The notes under the pieces: model-generated
Databases searched by the model: none
What the model was told of the DNA's origin: nothing
Seen by the model: only the letters and a program-made list of their open reading frames with translations
In this document: positions 16,458 to 26,671 of the stretch, one piece after another
How positions within the stretch are numbered: position 1 is the first letter of the stretch
Layout: every line of letters begins with the position of its first letter
Program-made: the position numbers and the translations under genes
Source: an uncultured Anaerolineae bacterium
GTDB lineage: Bacteria; Chloroflexota; Anaerolineae; Anaerolineales; Villigracilaceae
Assembly: GCA_903822545.1 (NCBI GenBank)
Contig: CAIJPN010000069.1
Location: forward strand, 124,001-188,000
Length of the DNA: 64,000 nucleotides
Direction: 5' to 3'

Positions 16458-18221
16458 ATGAACCCCACAGAAGAAACCCAATCCCAACACTCCTCCCAAA
16501 CCACCATCATCATGCGCTGTTTCAGCTACCTGCGCCCGCACTGGAAATTTGTTGCGGGCGTTTATTCATCGATGCTGTTGATCGACCTGATCGCGATGGT
16601 CAACCCTCAGCTCATCCGCTGGACGATTGACCAGGGCATCGCCAAAGGCGACAATTCCCTGCTGGCGATGGCGGTTGGCGCGCTGCTGGTGCTGGTCACC
16701 ATCAAGGGCGTGCTGACCTATTTCGAGGGCATCTGGACCGAAACCGCCTCGCAGAGTGTGGCTTTCGACCTGCGCAACGCCCTCCAGCGCAAAATCACCG
16801 AGCTGTCCTTCTCCTTCCACGACAAAGCCGAAGCGGGCGACCTGCTCTCGCGCGCCATCCAGGATGTCGAGCGCATCCGCTTCCTGACCGGGCGGGCCAT
16901 TTTTCGCATCATCGAAAGCGTGGTGCTGATGACGCTCACCGCCGGGATGATGATCTGGATGAATCCCCGGCTGGGGCTGCTGGCAATGGTCTCGATGCCG
17001 CTGCTGATCTTCCGCTCGATCACCTTCGGGCGGGTGTACCGGCCCCTTTCGCTGCAAATCCAGAAACAGCTTTCGGTTTTGACCACCCGCGTCGAGCAAA
17101 ACCTGCGCGGGATGCGCGTGGTTAAAACTTTCGCGCAGGAAGAGTCCGAAATCCAGCGTTTTAACGTGCAAAACCAGCAGTGGTACGACCTGTCGGCCCA
17201 GTCGGCGCGGATGCAGGCCAACAATATGCCGCTGCTCAACCTGATCGCCAACGTCAGCAGCGTGATCATCCTGCTTTATGGCGGGACGCTGGTCATCAAC
17301 CAGCAGTTGACCCTGGGCGAACTGGTGGCCTTCACCACCTACGTGGCGCAGATTGTCACGCCGGTGCGCTACCTGGGCATGGTGCTGCCGATGATCACCG
17401 TGGCAGGGGTGGCGGGCGAGCGCATTTTTGAGATTCTCGACACCGCCCCGCTGGTCAGGGATGAACCCGGCGCACCCGATCTGACGCTGGAAGGCGGCGA
17501 AGTGGCCTTTGAAAAGGTCTCATTTGCCTACGGGAAGCAGGCCGGGGTGCTGAAAGATATCAGTTTTGTCGCCCAACCCAATCAGGTGATTGCCCTGCTC
17601 GGCACGACCGGCTCAGGCAAAACCAGCGTGGTCAACCTGATCCCGCGCTTCTACGACCCGACCGCCGGGCGCATCACCATCGACGGAACTGACATCCGCG
17701 CCGTCAGCCTGAACTCGCTGCGCGGGCAGATTGGCATGGTCTTGCAGGAAACCACCCTGTTCGCGGCCTCCATTCGCGAGAATATTTCCTTCGGCAAGCC
17801 GGACGCCACGCAGGCAGAGATTGAATCCGCTGCCAGAGATGCCCAGGCGCACGAATTCATCATGCAGATGCCGGATGGCTACGATACCAAAGTCGGCGAG
17901 CGCGGGCGGACGCTCTCCGGCGGACAGAAACAACGACTCGCCATCGCCCGCGCCCTGCTGACCGATCCGCGCATCCTGATTCTCGACGATGCCACCTCCA
18001 GCGTGGACAGCGAAACCGAGCACCTGATCCAGGTGGCGCTCGAGCGGGTGATGCGCGGGCGCACCACTTTTGTCATCGCCCACCGCCTGAGCACCGTCCA
18101 CGCCGCCGATTTGATCCTGGTACTCGACAAAGGCCGCATCGTGGCGCGTGGCCGGCACGAGGAACTGCTGAAATCCTCGCCGCTGTATGGCAGCATTTAC
18201 CAGCAACAACTGAAAAAGTAG
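16458..18221 (+). CDS. Heterodimeric ABC exporter subunit with degenerate ATP site (TM287-like)
   Basis: This is a 587-residue half-transporter: six-helix membrane domain (to about 310) then an ATPase with Walker A GTTGSGKT, Q-loop LQET, signature LSGGQKQR, Walker B LILDDA and H-loop IAHRLST. The catalytic Glu after Walker B is replaced by Asp511, which is the mark of the non-catalytic subunit of heterodimeric exporters. The partner at 18258 has the complementary pattern. The start is uncertain: the ATG at 16458 and one 14 codons upstream both lack a ribosome site. The substrate (drug, lipid or peptide) is unknown. The 256-bp gap upstream holds nothing I could assign. Confidence 0.9.
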   Translation: MNPTEETQSQHSSQTTIIMRCFSYLRPHWKFVAGVYSSMLLIDLIAMVNPQLIRWTIDQGIAKGDNSLLAMAVGALLVLVTIKGVLTYFEGIWTETASQSVAFDLRNALQRKITELSFSFHDKAEAGDLLSRAIQDVERIRFLTGRAIFRIIESVVLMTLTAGMMIWMNPRLGLLAMVSMPLLIFRSITFGRVYRPLSLQIQKQLSVLTTRVEQNLRGMRVVKTFAQEESEIQRFNVQNQQWYDLSAQSARMQANNMPLLNLIANVSSVIILLYGGTLVINQQLTLGELVAFTTYVAQIVTPVRYLGMVLPMITVAGVAGERIFEILDTAPLVRDEPGAPDLTLEGGEVAFEKVSFAYGKQAGVLKDISFVAQPNQVIALLGTTGSGKTSVVNLIPRFYDPTAGRITIDGTDIRAVSLNSLRGQIGMVLQETTLFAASIRENISFGKPDATQAEIESAARDAQAHEFIMQMPDGYDTKVGERGRTLSGGQKQRLAIARALLTDPRILILDDATSSVDSETEHLIQVALERVMRGRTTFVIAHRLSTVHAADLILVLDKGRIVARGRHEELLKSSPLYGSIYQQQLKK

Positions 18222-18240
18222 CGCGAGATAAATCTCGCGC
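18221..18240 (+). promoter_or_regulatory. Intercistronic stem-loop between exporter subunits
   Basis: GCGCGAGAT and ATCTCGCGC form a perfect 9-bp stem with a two-base centre, starting at the last base of the first subunit's stop codon and ending 17 bp before the second ATG. No T-run follows, so it is not a classical terminator; it may affect mRNA stability or relative expression. Confidence 0.5.
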
Positions 18241-18257
18241 CACCAAAGGAACAAACA

Positions 18258-20078
18258 ATGGGTTTTAGCATCGGAGTATCCGGCCCGGGCATGGGCCCGC
18301 GCAACGCAATGGAAACCTTCGCCGAGGGCGGCGACACACGCGGACAGGTTTACAACCCGCGTGTGGTCTCGCGCATGTTGGTTTACCTGCGCCCCTACCT
18401 GAACCTGATGGCGCTGGCCTTCCTCGCCATGCTGGTGGAGTCATCCCTGACCCTTTTGGCCCCCTACCTGCTGAAAGTGACCGTGGACACCTACATCACC
18501 CAGGGCGACCAGGCCGGGCTGATTCGCATCTCCATGTGGACTGCCTCCACCTTCCTCGGGCTGTATCTGGCCACCCGCACCGAGCAGTACCTGCTCTCGA
18601 TGGTCGGCCAGCGCATGCTCGCCAACATCCGCCGCGACCTGTTCCGCCATTTGCAAAACCTGTCGCTCGGCTACCACGACACCCACATCGTCGGCGTGAC
18701 GGTTTCGCGGGTCATGAACGATGTCGCCACCATCAACGACCTGCTCTCTTCGGGGATTATCACGCTGATTGGGGATATGCTGGTGCTGGTGGGGATCATC
18801 GTGGTGATGCTTTTCATGAACCTGAAGCTGGCCCTGCTCGCCTTTACCGTGCTCCCGTTAATGCTGCTGGTCACTGTCTGGTTCTCGCGCCGCGCCCGGG
18901 TGGCCTTCCGCGAGACGCGCACCAGCGTGGCCAAAGTGGTGGGCGGCCTGGCCGAAGATATTGCCGGGGTGCGCGTCATCCAGGCTTTCGGGCAGGAAAA
19001 CACCACCCAGGAAAACTTCAGTGCGGTCAACCAGGTCAACCGCAACGCCAATATCAACGCCATGTCGCTCTCGTTTATATTCCTCCCGGCCATCGAATTC
19101 ATGGGCATCCTGGCGACAGCGATTGTGCTCTATTTTGGCGGGCGCGCCGTCAGCAGTGGGGAAGTGACCCTGGGCGTGCTGGTGGCGTTTCTCTCGTATG
19201 TGACGCGCTTTTTCCAGCCGGTGCAGGAACTCAGCCGGATGTTCACCACCCTGCAATCGGCCATGGCGGGCGGCGAACAGGTGGTCAAGCTGCTGGATAC
19301 TGTCCCGGAAGTGCTCGACCAGCCCGAGGCCATCGACCTGCCGCAGGTTAAGGGCGGAATCCGGTTCGAGAATGTCTCCTTTCGCTATCGCCCGGAACTG
19401 CCGGACGTGCTGCGCAATGTCAGCCTGGAGATTAAGCCCGGGCAAACGGTGGCACTCGTCGGCCCGACCGGGGCGGGGAAAACTTCCATCGGGAATCTAA
19501 TCGCTCGTTTTTACGATGCCAGCTCCGGGGCGGTTTTGATCGACGGGCTGGATGTCCGCAGCGTGAAACAGCGCCAACTCCACCGGCAGATTGGCCTCGT
19601 TCCCCAGGATTCCTTCCTGTTCTCCGGCACAATAGCCGACAACATCCGCTTTGGCCGCCCGGAAGCAACAGATGATGAAGTGGAAACCGCCGCGAAGCTC
19701 GCCAACGCCCACGAATTCATCATTGCGAAACCCGATGGATACCGGACGCGCATCCAGGAAGGGGCATCCAACCTGTCGGTGGGACAGCGCCAGTTGGTCT
19801 GCATTGCCCGCGCCATCCTGACCGACCCGCGCATCCTGATCCTGGACGAAGCCACCTCCAATGTGGACAGCCTGACCGAGAGCTTGATCCAGGACGCCTT
19901 GCGCAAACTGCTGGAGGGCCGCACCGCCGTGGTCATCGCCCACCGCCTGAGCACCATCCGCAGCGCCGATTTGATCTGTGTGGTGGATAACGGGCAGATT
20001 GTGGAGCAGGGCCGGCATGAGGAACTACTGGCGCAGGGCGGGGTGTATGCTGCGCTCTACCAGCGCCAGTTCGCATGA
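18258..20078 (+). CDS. Heterodimeric ABC exporter subunit with catalytic Glu (TM288-like)
   Basis: This is a 606-residue half-transporter with a six-helix domain and an ATPase: Walker A GPTGAGKT, Walker B LILDEA with catalytic Glu531, and H-loop IAHRLST. Its signature is LSVGQ at 506-510 rather than LSGGQ. The functional ATP site therefore pairs this Walker region with the partner's LSGGQ, and the degenerate site pairs the partner's Asp511 with this LSVGQ. A 35-residue N-terminal extension with GFSIGVSGPGMGPRNAM precedes the first helix. AAAGGA lies eight bases before the ATG. It is the second gene of the exporter pair. Confidence 0.92.
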   Translation: MGFSIGVSGPGMGPRNAMETFAEGGDTRGQVYNPRVVSRMLVYLRPYLNLMALAFLAMLVESSLTLLAPYLLKVTVDTYITQGDQAGLIRISMWTASTFLGLYLATRTEQYLLSMVGQRMLANIRRDLFRHLQNLSLGYHDTHIVGVTVSRVMNDVATINDLLSSGIITLIGDMLVLVGIIVVMLFMNLKLALLAFTVLPLMLLVTVWFSRRARVAFRETRTSVAKVVGGLAEDIAGVRVIQAFGQENTTQENFSAVNQVNRNANINAMSLSFIFLPAIEFMGILATAIVLYFGGRAVSSGEVTLGVLVAFLSYVTRFFQPVQELSRMFTTLQSAMAGGEQVVKLLDTVPEVLDQPEAIDLPQVKGGIRFENVSFRYRPELPDVLRNVSLEIKPGQTVALVGPTGAGKTSIGNLIARFYDASSGAVLIDGLDVRSVKQRQLHRQIGLVPQDSFLFSGTIADNIRFGRPEATDDEVETAAKLANAHEFIIAKPDGYRTRIQEGASNLSVGQRQLVCIARAILTDPRILILDEATSNVDSLTESLIQDALRKLLEGRTAVVIAHRLSTIRSADLICVVDNGQIVEQGRHEELLAQGGVYAALYQRQFA

Positions 20079-20473
20079 TTTCAACTTCCTGTCAGGTGAT
20101 ACGGGGGTGAGAAAGTTAATTTAACCCAATCCCATCAACAACAGTGCGAGGCGCTCTGACCTTAAGAAAACCTTGTTTGCTCAATCTAACTGGTTGCCAG
20201 CTATAATATGTAGTGTAGATAAAGTCATATCACTGAACGATTTTCCTCCCGGCCACACCCGCTACTAAATAACCAAACAATTGTAAGCATAAACCCTTAC
20301 CATGAGCATCTACAACCAACTCGATGCTGTACTGGAAGAAATCCTGTAAAAATACTGGTTTTGTCAGAGCAGATGGCTCTTACCAGTTAGCGCATCAAAC
20401 TGAAAGGATACGAGCAAAAGTCGGGTTCACCCAGATTCGTAATTAGCAAGCACATCAACCGCAAAGGAGCCAC
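20079..20473 (+). other. Intergenic region before the CHAT-nSTAND gene
   Basis: This 395-bp stretch has no convincing gene. TATAAT at 20202-20207 with TTGCTC 19 bases upstream is a weak promoter candidate. A 15-codon reading frame at 20302-20349 (MSIYNQLDAVLEEIL) has no ribosome site. AAGGAG stands directly before the next gene's ATG. Confidence 0.4.
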
Positions 20474-23400
20474 ATGCACATCCTCGAAATCACCCTGCAA
20501 CGCAAAGTCGACCAATCGTGGCCGGTGGTGGCACGTCACCAGCCGGGCGAGAACGCCCTGGCCCTGTGGAGCCGCAGCCAGCTGGCGCTCGACCTGGCCG
20601 AATTGGATAACTACCTGCCCACCGACCGCGAATACGGCGAAATGCTTGGCAAAGCCCTCTTCCACGATACCCTGCGCGATGCCTTCACCCGCGCCCTGGC
20701 CGAGGCCAAAACCGCCGGGGAAAGCCTGCGGGTGCTGCTAATCCTCGAAGCCGACGACCTGCGCGGCCTGCGCTGGGAACAAGTCTGCGCCCCCTTTGAC
20801 TTTGGCTGGGACTACTTCAGCCTCAACCAGCAAACATCCTACCAAATCTACCTCCCCAGCCAGATCGAGCGCCGGTTCCCGCCCATCGGCCGTCGCGACC
20901 TGCGCGCCCTGGTGCTGGTTGCCGCGCCCGAAGACCTGGGCAGCGATTACAAGCTCGGCTCTTTTGATGTAGCCGCCACAGTCGAAAGCGTCCGCGCCGC
21001 GCTGGGCGAGATCAAATGCGACGTGCTTTCCAACCTGCCTGGCTCCGCCGCCCGGCCCACGCTCGACGCCCTGTGTGACCAGATCATCGCACAGCCCTAC
21101 ACCCTGCTGCACATCGTCTGTCACGGCGCGTTCAACAAAGCCAACGGCGAAACCATCCTGTACCTGCCCAAAGACGACGCCACCCGCGCACCCGTCAAAG
21201 CCTCCGAGCTGATCACACGCCTCAACCGGCTCAACAGCCCACGCGGGCTGCCGCACTTCACCTTCCTTTCCACCTGCGAATCTGCCAACCCCCAGGCCGA
21301 AAACGGGCTGGGCGGCCTGGGCCAGCGCCTGGTACGCGACCTGGGCATGCCCGCTGTGCTGGCCATGACCGACCGCATCCAGATCAAAACCGCCCAGGCC
21401 CTCGCCAGCGCCTTCTACACCCGCCTGCGCGAACACGGCGAGGTAGATCGCGCCCTATCCGAGTCGCTGGGCAGCCTGCAAGGCAAATTCGATGTCACCG
21501 TTCCGGCCTTGTTCAGCCGCCTGGGCGGGCGACCACTCTTCAGCGATTCGCTCAACCGCCCGCTGACCCTGGCAGAAATCCAATATGGATTGGGGGAACT
21601 ATCGCGGCTGGTAGCAGAACGCGCGCCCGTGCTTTCATCCGAGCTGGCAGGTCACACCGCGCGGATTCAATCCGCCCTGGGGCTGGATTCAGCCACCCTG
21701 GGCGCAGAACTCCGCCAGGAATATGAAACCGCCCTGACCGCCGTCAACCAGATCAGCGGCGAAGTGCTGGATATGTCCTTTGGCGCGCTGGCTCTGGGCA
21801 AAACTGCCCCGGCCTACGATGCGCGCTGCCCCTTCCCCGGCCTGATCGCCTTCCAACCCACCGACAAAGAATTCTTCTTCGGGCGCGAACCGCTGGTCGA
21901 GACTTTGCAACAACGCCTGGCCGAGCACAACTTCCTGGCAGTTCTGGGCGCTTCGGGGTCGGGCAAATCGTCGCTGGTGCTGGCGGGGCTTGTTCCGGCG
22001 CTGGGCGGCGAGATGGCTTACTTCACACCATCCGACAACCCGCTCGAACGCATGAGCGCCGCACTGGAGGCCGCCCCCGCCTCGGCGCTGGTAGTGGCCG
22101 ACCAGTTCGAGGAGCTTTTCACACTCACCACCAGCCACGAAAAACGCCTGGAATTCATCAAAAGCCTGTTGGAACTGGCCCAAAAGCGCCGGGTGGTGGT
22201 GACGATGCGGGCAGATTTCCTCGGCGAGGTGGCTCCTTACGAGTCGATTAAAGCCGAAATCCAGAAACACCAGGAAATCGTGGCCCCCATGAACACCGAT
22301 GAACTGCGCCGGGCAATGGAATTGCAGGCCGCCAAAGTGGGGCTGCGCTTCGAGGCCGACCTGACGCAAGACATCCTGGATAGTGTGCGCGATGAGCCGG
22401 GCGCGATGCCGCTGCTGCAACATGCCATGCTGCTGTTGTGGAATCGCCGTCACGGGCGCTGGCTGCGCACCGAGGAATACCGCGCCATCGGCGGCGTGCA
22501 AAAAGCCATCGCCGGAACCGCCGACGAGTTGTACACCCGCCTTGAAATGGTCGACCGCGAGCGGATGCGCAATATTTTCGTGCGCCTGACGGTGGTGGAC
22601 GATGTTTCGGGCGGCAGCGCGCGCGACACGCGGCGGCGCGTCAATATGCAGGAACTGATCCCGGCGGGCGACGACCCGGCCCCGACGGTAGCGCTGGTGG
22701 CGCGCCTGGCCGATGCGCGCCTGCTGGTGACCGGCGAGAACGCATCCACCGATCAGCAGGATGTGGAAGTGGCGCACGAGGCACTCATCCGGTACTGGCC
22801 CAGGCTGCGGCACTGGCTGGATGAAGACCGCTCCAACCTGCGGCTGCGCGAAACCATCCGCGAGAGCGCGCTGGAATGGGAATCAAACAAAACCGACGAG
22901 AGTTTTATTGAGCATCGCGGCGTGCGCCTCGAAGAAGCTGAAAAACTCAGCCAGCTTCCGCGCTTCCGCCCGAATGCGCTCGAACAGGCCTACCTGGATG
23001 CCTGTGTGAAGTTGCGCGAGGACACCCGCAAGCAGGCCGAGCGCCGCCGCAGGATCACCCTGGGGGTCTCGCTGGTGGCGACCATCATCATGGCAGTGCT
23101 GGGAGCCTATGGCTTCATCCAGGGCCAGGTTGCCACGCAACAGAAAAATGTGGCTGTCACCCAGGAGGCGATGGCCCAGGCCAAAGCCACAGAAGCCTTT
23201 TATGCCCAATCCACCGCCGAGGCGGCCAGCCAGAACGCTGAAACAGCCCGAGTGCTGGCTGAGCAAAAGCAAAAGGAAGCGGAATCCCAAAGCCGCAATG
23301 CCACTGCCGGGCAGCTGGCGCTGCAATCCAAAAGCGTGGCCGAGGATTATCCCATGCGCAGCCTGCTCCTGGCGCTGGAAGCCGTCTACATCAACAAAAA

Positions 23401-26400
23401 CGCCGGGGAGCCGGTTTTGCCCGAAGCCGAAGCCGCCCTGCGCGCCGCCAATGAAACCGTCACCGGGATGGGCCTGCCAGGCTTCCGGCGGCAGGTATCT
23501 GGCATCGCTTTTTCACCAGACAGCCAGTGGATGCTGGCCGCAAGTCATACGGGAGAAGTGAAGATTTGGGATATGAACCAGGTCGCTGGTAGCACATCCA
23601 TCGCCCCCACGTTTGAGAAGGATTTTGGCGATAACGTGACAGATTTCGTTTTTGTGAAAGAAGATGGGCACTGGGTTGGGGTTTCACAGCTGGAAAAAAC
23701 CTACCTGTGGTCTGACAGCAGTTCCAAACGCTATGGCGAGGGCCTGACCCTGGATGGATACTGGTGCGATCTGCCCGGTGAGATTGACCGGCTCATCACC
23801 AGCACGGAAACCCAAACTTTTGTCTGGACGCTCGACCCGGTGAAGCAAAGCATCGTCAGCAGGCAGGTTTTCGACGGGACTATCCTGTTCGTCGGCGCGA
23901 AAAACCGTTTTATCGTGACATATTCGGAGGGGAAAGGCGCGTTATTGTGGGAACTTTCCCCACAGGCCTTGCCGGTTGAACCGAGTCCACTGGACGCTGC
24001 CAAAGTGACTATCGACCGGGAAAGCCCGGATGGCAGCTGGCTGTTGGGCTATTCCGACACCGACACATTTATCTGGAATATCGATCCATCTGGCGCAAAA
24101 GTGACCGGGAAGCAGGCGCTGGCGGGGGCGTTTCGCTTTGTGGATGGGGAAAACCGCTACCTGGTGACCTATTCCCCCGAACAGGGTTCCCTGCTCTGGA
24201 GACTGCCGCTCGGCTCCGGGCAGCCCCAGCCCCAGGTTCTCAGCGCGACGATGGATGTTCTCTCCCTGGAAACCAGCCCGGATAGCCGTTTGGTAATTTT
24301 CAATTCTTACCAATCCGCCAACATGCTAATTTGGCCGCTGGACCAAGACGGCATCCCTGGCAAGGGCATTCTCCTGTCTGATACCAGCGCCTATAGCAAC
24401 TATGCAATATCCAACGATTCGCGCTGGCTGGTCATGAATAACTCTGTCACAGGGAAAACAGAACTTTGGGATCTAGCCGACCTGGAGCAGCCTAAACAGA
24501 TCACTTTGCCGGTTTCGTATCAATTCGTGGCGGGGACTTTTTCAGAAGATGGGAAATGGCTGGTGCTGGTCTCATCGAATGAAATAGGTTTTCTCCCGGT
24601 ATCGGACAACATCCCGACCTATTATCGCTATACCTTCTCATCAGAGCGCGATGAAGGCGTCTACATGGCTGAGTTTGCCAAAAAGCAGCAGATGTTGGGC
24701 GTAGATTTCGCCAGTTCCTATCAATCCGGACACATTTTTTTCAACCTTGCGCTCGAAAACCCGGCGGCCTACACCATAGCAGAAACCCCGGATGTGTTTA
24801 AACCCGCCGCCGCTGTGGAAGAAGCCGGGCAGCCCGCCTCGCGCTGGATCATTCCTGAGCCAGACGGAGATTACCCGACCCTAAGAATCAAGGATAGCCG
24901 CTGCCAGTCTTGCGCAGCCCCGCTTGCGCTGACCGGCCCCGAGGCTTTTGTTGTACTGCACACCATCAGCCCAGACGGGAAATGGCTGGCGGGCGGCACC
25001 GAAGACGGCAACCTGCGCCTGTGGAATATGGAAGAACTGCCCGGACAGCGCCAGTATTCGGGCGACATGCCCGTGACGTATCGTTTTTTTAGCCGCAGCT
25101 ACATGGCCTTCAGCCCGGATAACCAATGGATGGCAACCGGCAATCTCCTGTGGCGGCTGGTCGATGGACACGCGCAAGGTGCGCCCATCCAACTGAGCGA
25201 CAGGGCTGGTATGTTGGCTGTTTTCAGCCAGGATAGCCGCTGGATGGTTTTTGTAAAAGACTCATCGACCGAGGAAGAAGGTTCCGTCACAGTTTACCTG
25301 CTCGATATGCAAAAAATGAACCAGGGCGACCTGCCAACCTTCATCCCGCTCGAAATAGATAAAGCGCAACTCCCCGAAATTATTGCATTCAGCCCAGACA
25401 GCCGCTGGATAGCGATCTCAGGCCAGTCTACGGTTGGGCCCGACGGGCAAAAATCCGTAGAGAGCTACACCTGGAATATTGCTGACCCCGAAAATATCCA
25501 ACGCTATGCCCTGGGGCAAGATGTGTTTGAAATCGCCTTTACAGCAGGTAGCCGCTCCCTGGTTGTCACCGCCGGAGCCGGGGTGCGGGAAACTGCGTAT
25601 TACACCAATATCAGTGTCGCGCAATGGAAACTGCCCGAAGATGGAAGCGCCCCGACCCAGGCTGCAAGTTATGAGATGCGTGGCAGTAATTGGGGCACGC
25701 ACATCAGCACCAATGGCCGCTGGCTGTATTGCGATGATGATGGAATGCTTTGGGACCTGGAAAAAACATTTTCCAGCGGCACACCAAGCAAATTCCAGGT
25801 GGCAGCCCCAGGTTATGTGACAGACAACGATTTCTGGATAAGCTCGACAGGTACTTTTAGCCCGGGCGATCATCAATTGGTGTTAAAGCTGGAAAATGCT
25901 GATTTTACCGGATACACACACACCATTTTTGACCTGAAACCTTATGAAGATGGACAGGCAGCCCAGCCGGTGGAATGGGGAACTTACAAAGCCCCAGACT
26001 ATTATTTACTCTGGGGCAGCCCGGGCGGGAACTGGCTGGTTTACTCTGGTATGTCGCAGGGTATTGGCATAGGCGGCACGGTTTCCTGGGTTGGGGTAAA
26101 TTACGTTACATCCAGCCTGAACGGGCGCGGGTATATTCTCTGGTGGGGCGGTGGCGGTGGTGGGGGCGGCCTTGGCAGTTTCAAAACCGATTTTGCCGCC
26201 ACCCTGATGCAGACCCACGCCAAACCGGCTGGCGACTCGCCCCGTGTGGTTGCCCTGCGCGGGCACGAAACGCAGGTGCAGAGTATGATTTTCAGCCCGG
26301 ACGAAAAATGGGTGGTCACCATCCCCGACCAACAAGAATCCCTGCGGCTGTGGGATACCGCCACCATGTGGGCCAGCCCTGATACGCGTCCCGTGTTGCT

Positions 26401-26650
26401 GCCCTTCCTGGCCGGGAGCTTGAAAAGCATCGGCTTCACCGCCGACAGCCGCTGGCTGGTGCTGGTCACGGATGATAACCTGGTGCACTTCTGGAGCACC
26501 AACATCGATGAGTTGATTTCGCAGGCCTGCCAGGTGGTGGGGCGCAACTTCATCATCAATGAGTGGGAGCGCTACTTCCCCGGACAGGCTTACCGCCAGA
26601 CCTGCCCCAACCTGCCCGCGCACCCATCCACGCTAATGGCCAGCCCATAG
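20474..26650 (+). CDS. CHAT protease - nSTAND NTPase - TM - WD40-like giant protein
   Basis: This is a 2058-residue protein. The N-terminal region is a CHAT (caspase-like) domain with catalytic His217 in IVCHGAF and Cys268 in LSTCESA. Next is an nSTAND1-type NTPase: FFGREPLVETL, P-loop GASGSGKSS at 492-500, Walker B LVVADQFEE at 539-547, and HEALIRYWPRLRHWL. A single membrane helix lies at about 860-881 after RRRR, then an Ala/Gln/Glu-rich coiled-coil to about 950. The remaining 1100 residues form many WD40-like repeats (FSPDSQWMLA, SPDGKWLAGG, DGNLRLWNM), with a run of eight glycines near 1900. CHAT-STAND proteins are often signal-triggered proteases in cell death or defence; here the sensor would lie across a membrane. 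No signal peptide. Stands alone between unrelated operons. Confidence 0.9.
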   Translation: MHILEITLQRKVDQSWPVVARHQPGENALALWSRSQLALDLAELDNYLPTDREYGEMLGKALFHDTLRDAFTRALAEAKTAGESLRVLLILEADDLRGLRWEQVCAPFDFGWDYFSLNQQTSYQIYLPSQIERRFPPIGRRDLRALVLVAAPEDLGSDYKLGSFDVAATVESVRAALGEIKCDVLSNLPGSAARPTLDALCDQIIAQPYTLLHIVCHGAFNKANGETILYLPKDDATRAPVKASELITRLNRLNSPRGLPHFTFLSTCESANPQAENGLGGLGQRLVRDLGMPAVLAMTDRIQIKTAQALASAFYTRLREHGEVDRALSESLGSLQGKFDVTVPALFSRLGGRPLFSDSLNRPLTLAEIQYGLGELSRLVAERAPVLSSELAGHTARIQSALGLDSATLGAELRQEYETALTAVNQISGEVLDMSFGALALGKTAPAYDARCPFPGLIAFQPTDKEFFFGREPLVETLQQRLAEHNFLAVLGASGSGKSSLVLAGLVPALGGEMAYFTPSDNPLERMSAALEAAPASALVVADQFEELFTLTTSHEKRLEFIKSLLELAQKRRVVVTMRADFLGEVAPYESIKAEIQKHQEIVAPMNTDELRRAMELQAAKVGLRFEADLTQDILDSVRDEPGAMPLLQHAMLLLWNRRHGRWLRTEEYRAIGGVQKAIAGTADELYTRLEMVDRERMRNIFVRLTVVDDVSGGSARDTRRRVNMQELIPAGDDPAPTVALVARLADARLLVTGENASTDQQDVEVAHEALIRYWPRLRHWLDEDRSNLRLRETIRESALEWESNKTDESFIEHRGVRLEEAEKLSQLPRFRPNALEQAYLDACVKLREDTRKQAERRRRITLGVSLVATIIMAVLGAYGFIQGQVATQQKNVAVTQEAMAQAKATEAFYAQSTAEAASQNAETARVLAEQKQKEAESQSRNATAGQLALQSKSVAEDYPMRSLLLALEAVYINKNAGEPVLPEAEAALRAANETVTGMGLPGFRRQVSGIAFSPDSQWMLAASHTGEVKIWDMNQVAGSTSIAPTFEKDFGDNVTDFVFVKEDGHWVGVSQLEKTYLWSDSSSKRYGEGLTLDGYWCDLPGEIDRLITSTETQTFVWTLDPVKQSIVSRQVFDGTILFVGAKNRFIVTYSEGKGALLWELSPQALPVEPSPLDAAKVTIDRESPDGSWLLGYSDTDTFIWNIDPSGAKVTGKQALAGAFRFVDGENRYLVTYSPEQGSLLWRLPLGSGQPQPQVLSATMDVLSLETSPDSRLVIFNSYQSANMLIWPLDQDGIPGKGILLSDTSAYSNYAISNDSRWLVMNNSVTGKTELWDLADLEQPKQITLPVSYQFVAGTFSEDGKWLVLVSSNEIGFLPVSDNIPTYYRYTFSSERDEGVYMAEFAKKQQMLGVDFASSYQSGHIFFNLALENPAAYTIAETPDVFKPAAAVEEAGQPASRWIIPEPDGDYPTLRIKDSRCQSCAAPLALTGPEAFVVLHTISPDGKWLAGGTEDGNLRLWNMEELPGQRQYSGDMPVTYRFFSRSYMAFSPDNQWMATGNLLWRLVDGHAQGAPIQLSDRAGMLAVFSQDSRWMVFVKDSSTEEEGSVTVYLLDMQKMNQGDLPTFIPLEIDKAQLPEIIAFSPDSRWIAISGQSTVGPDGQKSVESYTWNIADPENIQRYALGQDVFEIAFTAGSRSLVVTAGAGVRETAYYTNISVAQWKLPEDGSAPTQAASYEMRGSNWGTHISTNGRWLYCDDDGMLWDLEKTFSSGTPSKFQVAAPGYVTDNDFWISSTGTFSPGDHQLVLKLENADFTGYTHTIFDLKPYEDGQAAQPVEWGTYKAPDYYLLWGSPGGNWLVYSGMSQGIGIGGTVSWVGVNYVTSSLNGRGYILWWGGGGGGGGLGSFKTDFAATLMQTHAKPAGDSPRVVALRGHETQVQSMIFSPDEKWVVTIPDQQESLRLWDTATMWASPDTRPVLLPFLAGSLKSIGFTADSRWLVLVTDDNLVHFWSTNIDELISQACQVVGRNFIINEWERYFPGQAYRQTCPNLPAHPSTLMASP

Positions 26651-26671
26651 CAGCAATTTATGGGAACACAA

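Noticed and set aside
20302-20349. 15-codon frame MSIYNQLDAVLEEIL before the CHAT gene
   Set aside because: It has no ribosome site and nothing to support translation; it could be a remnant of a gene start but cannot be shown.
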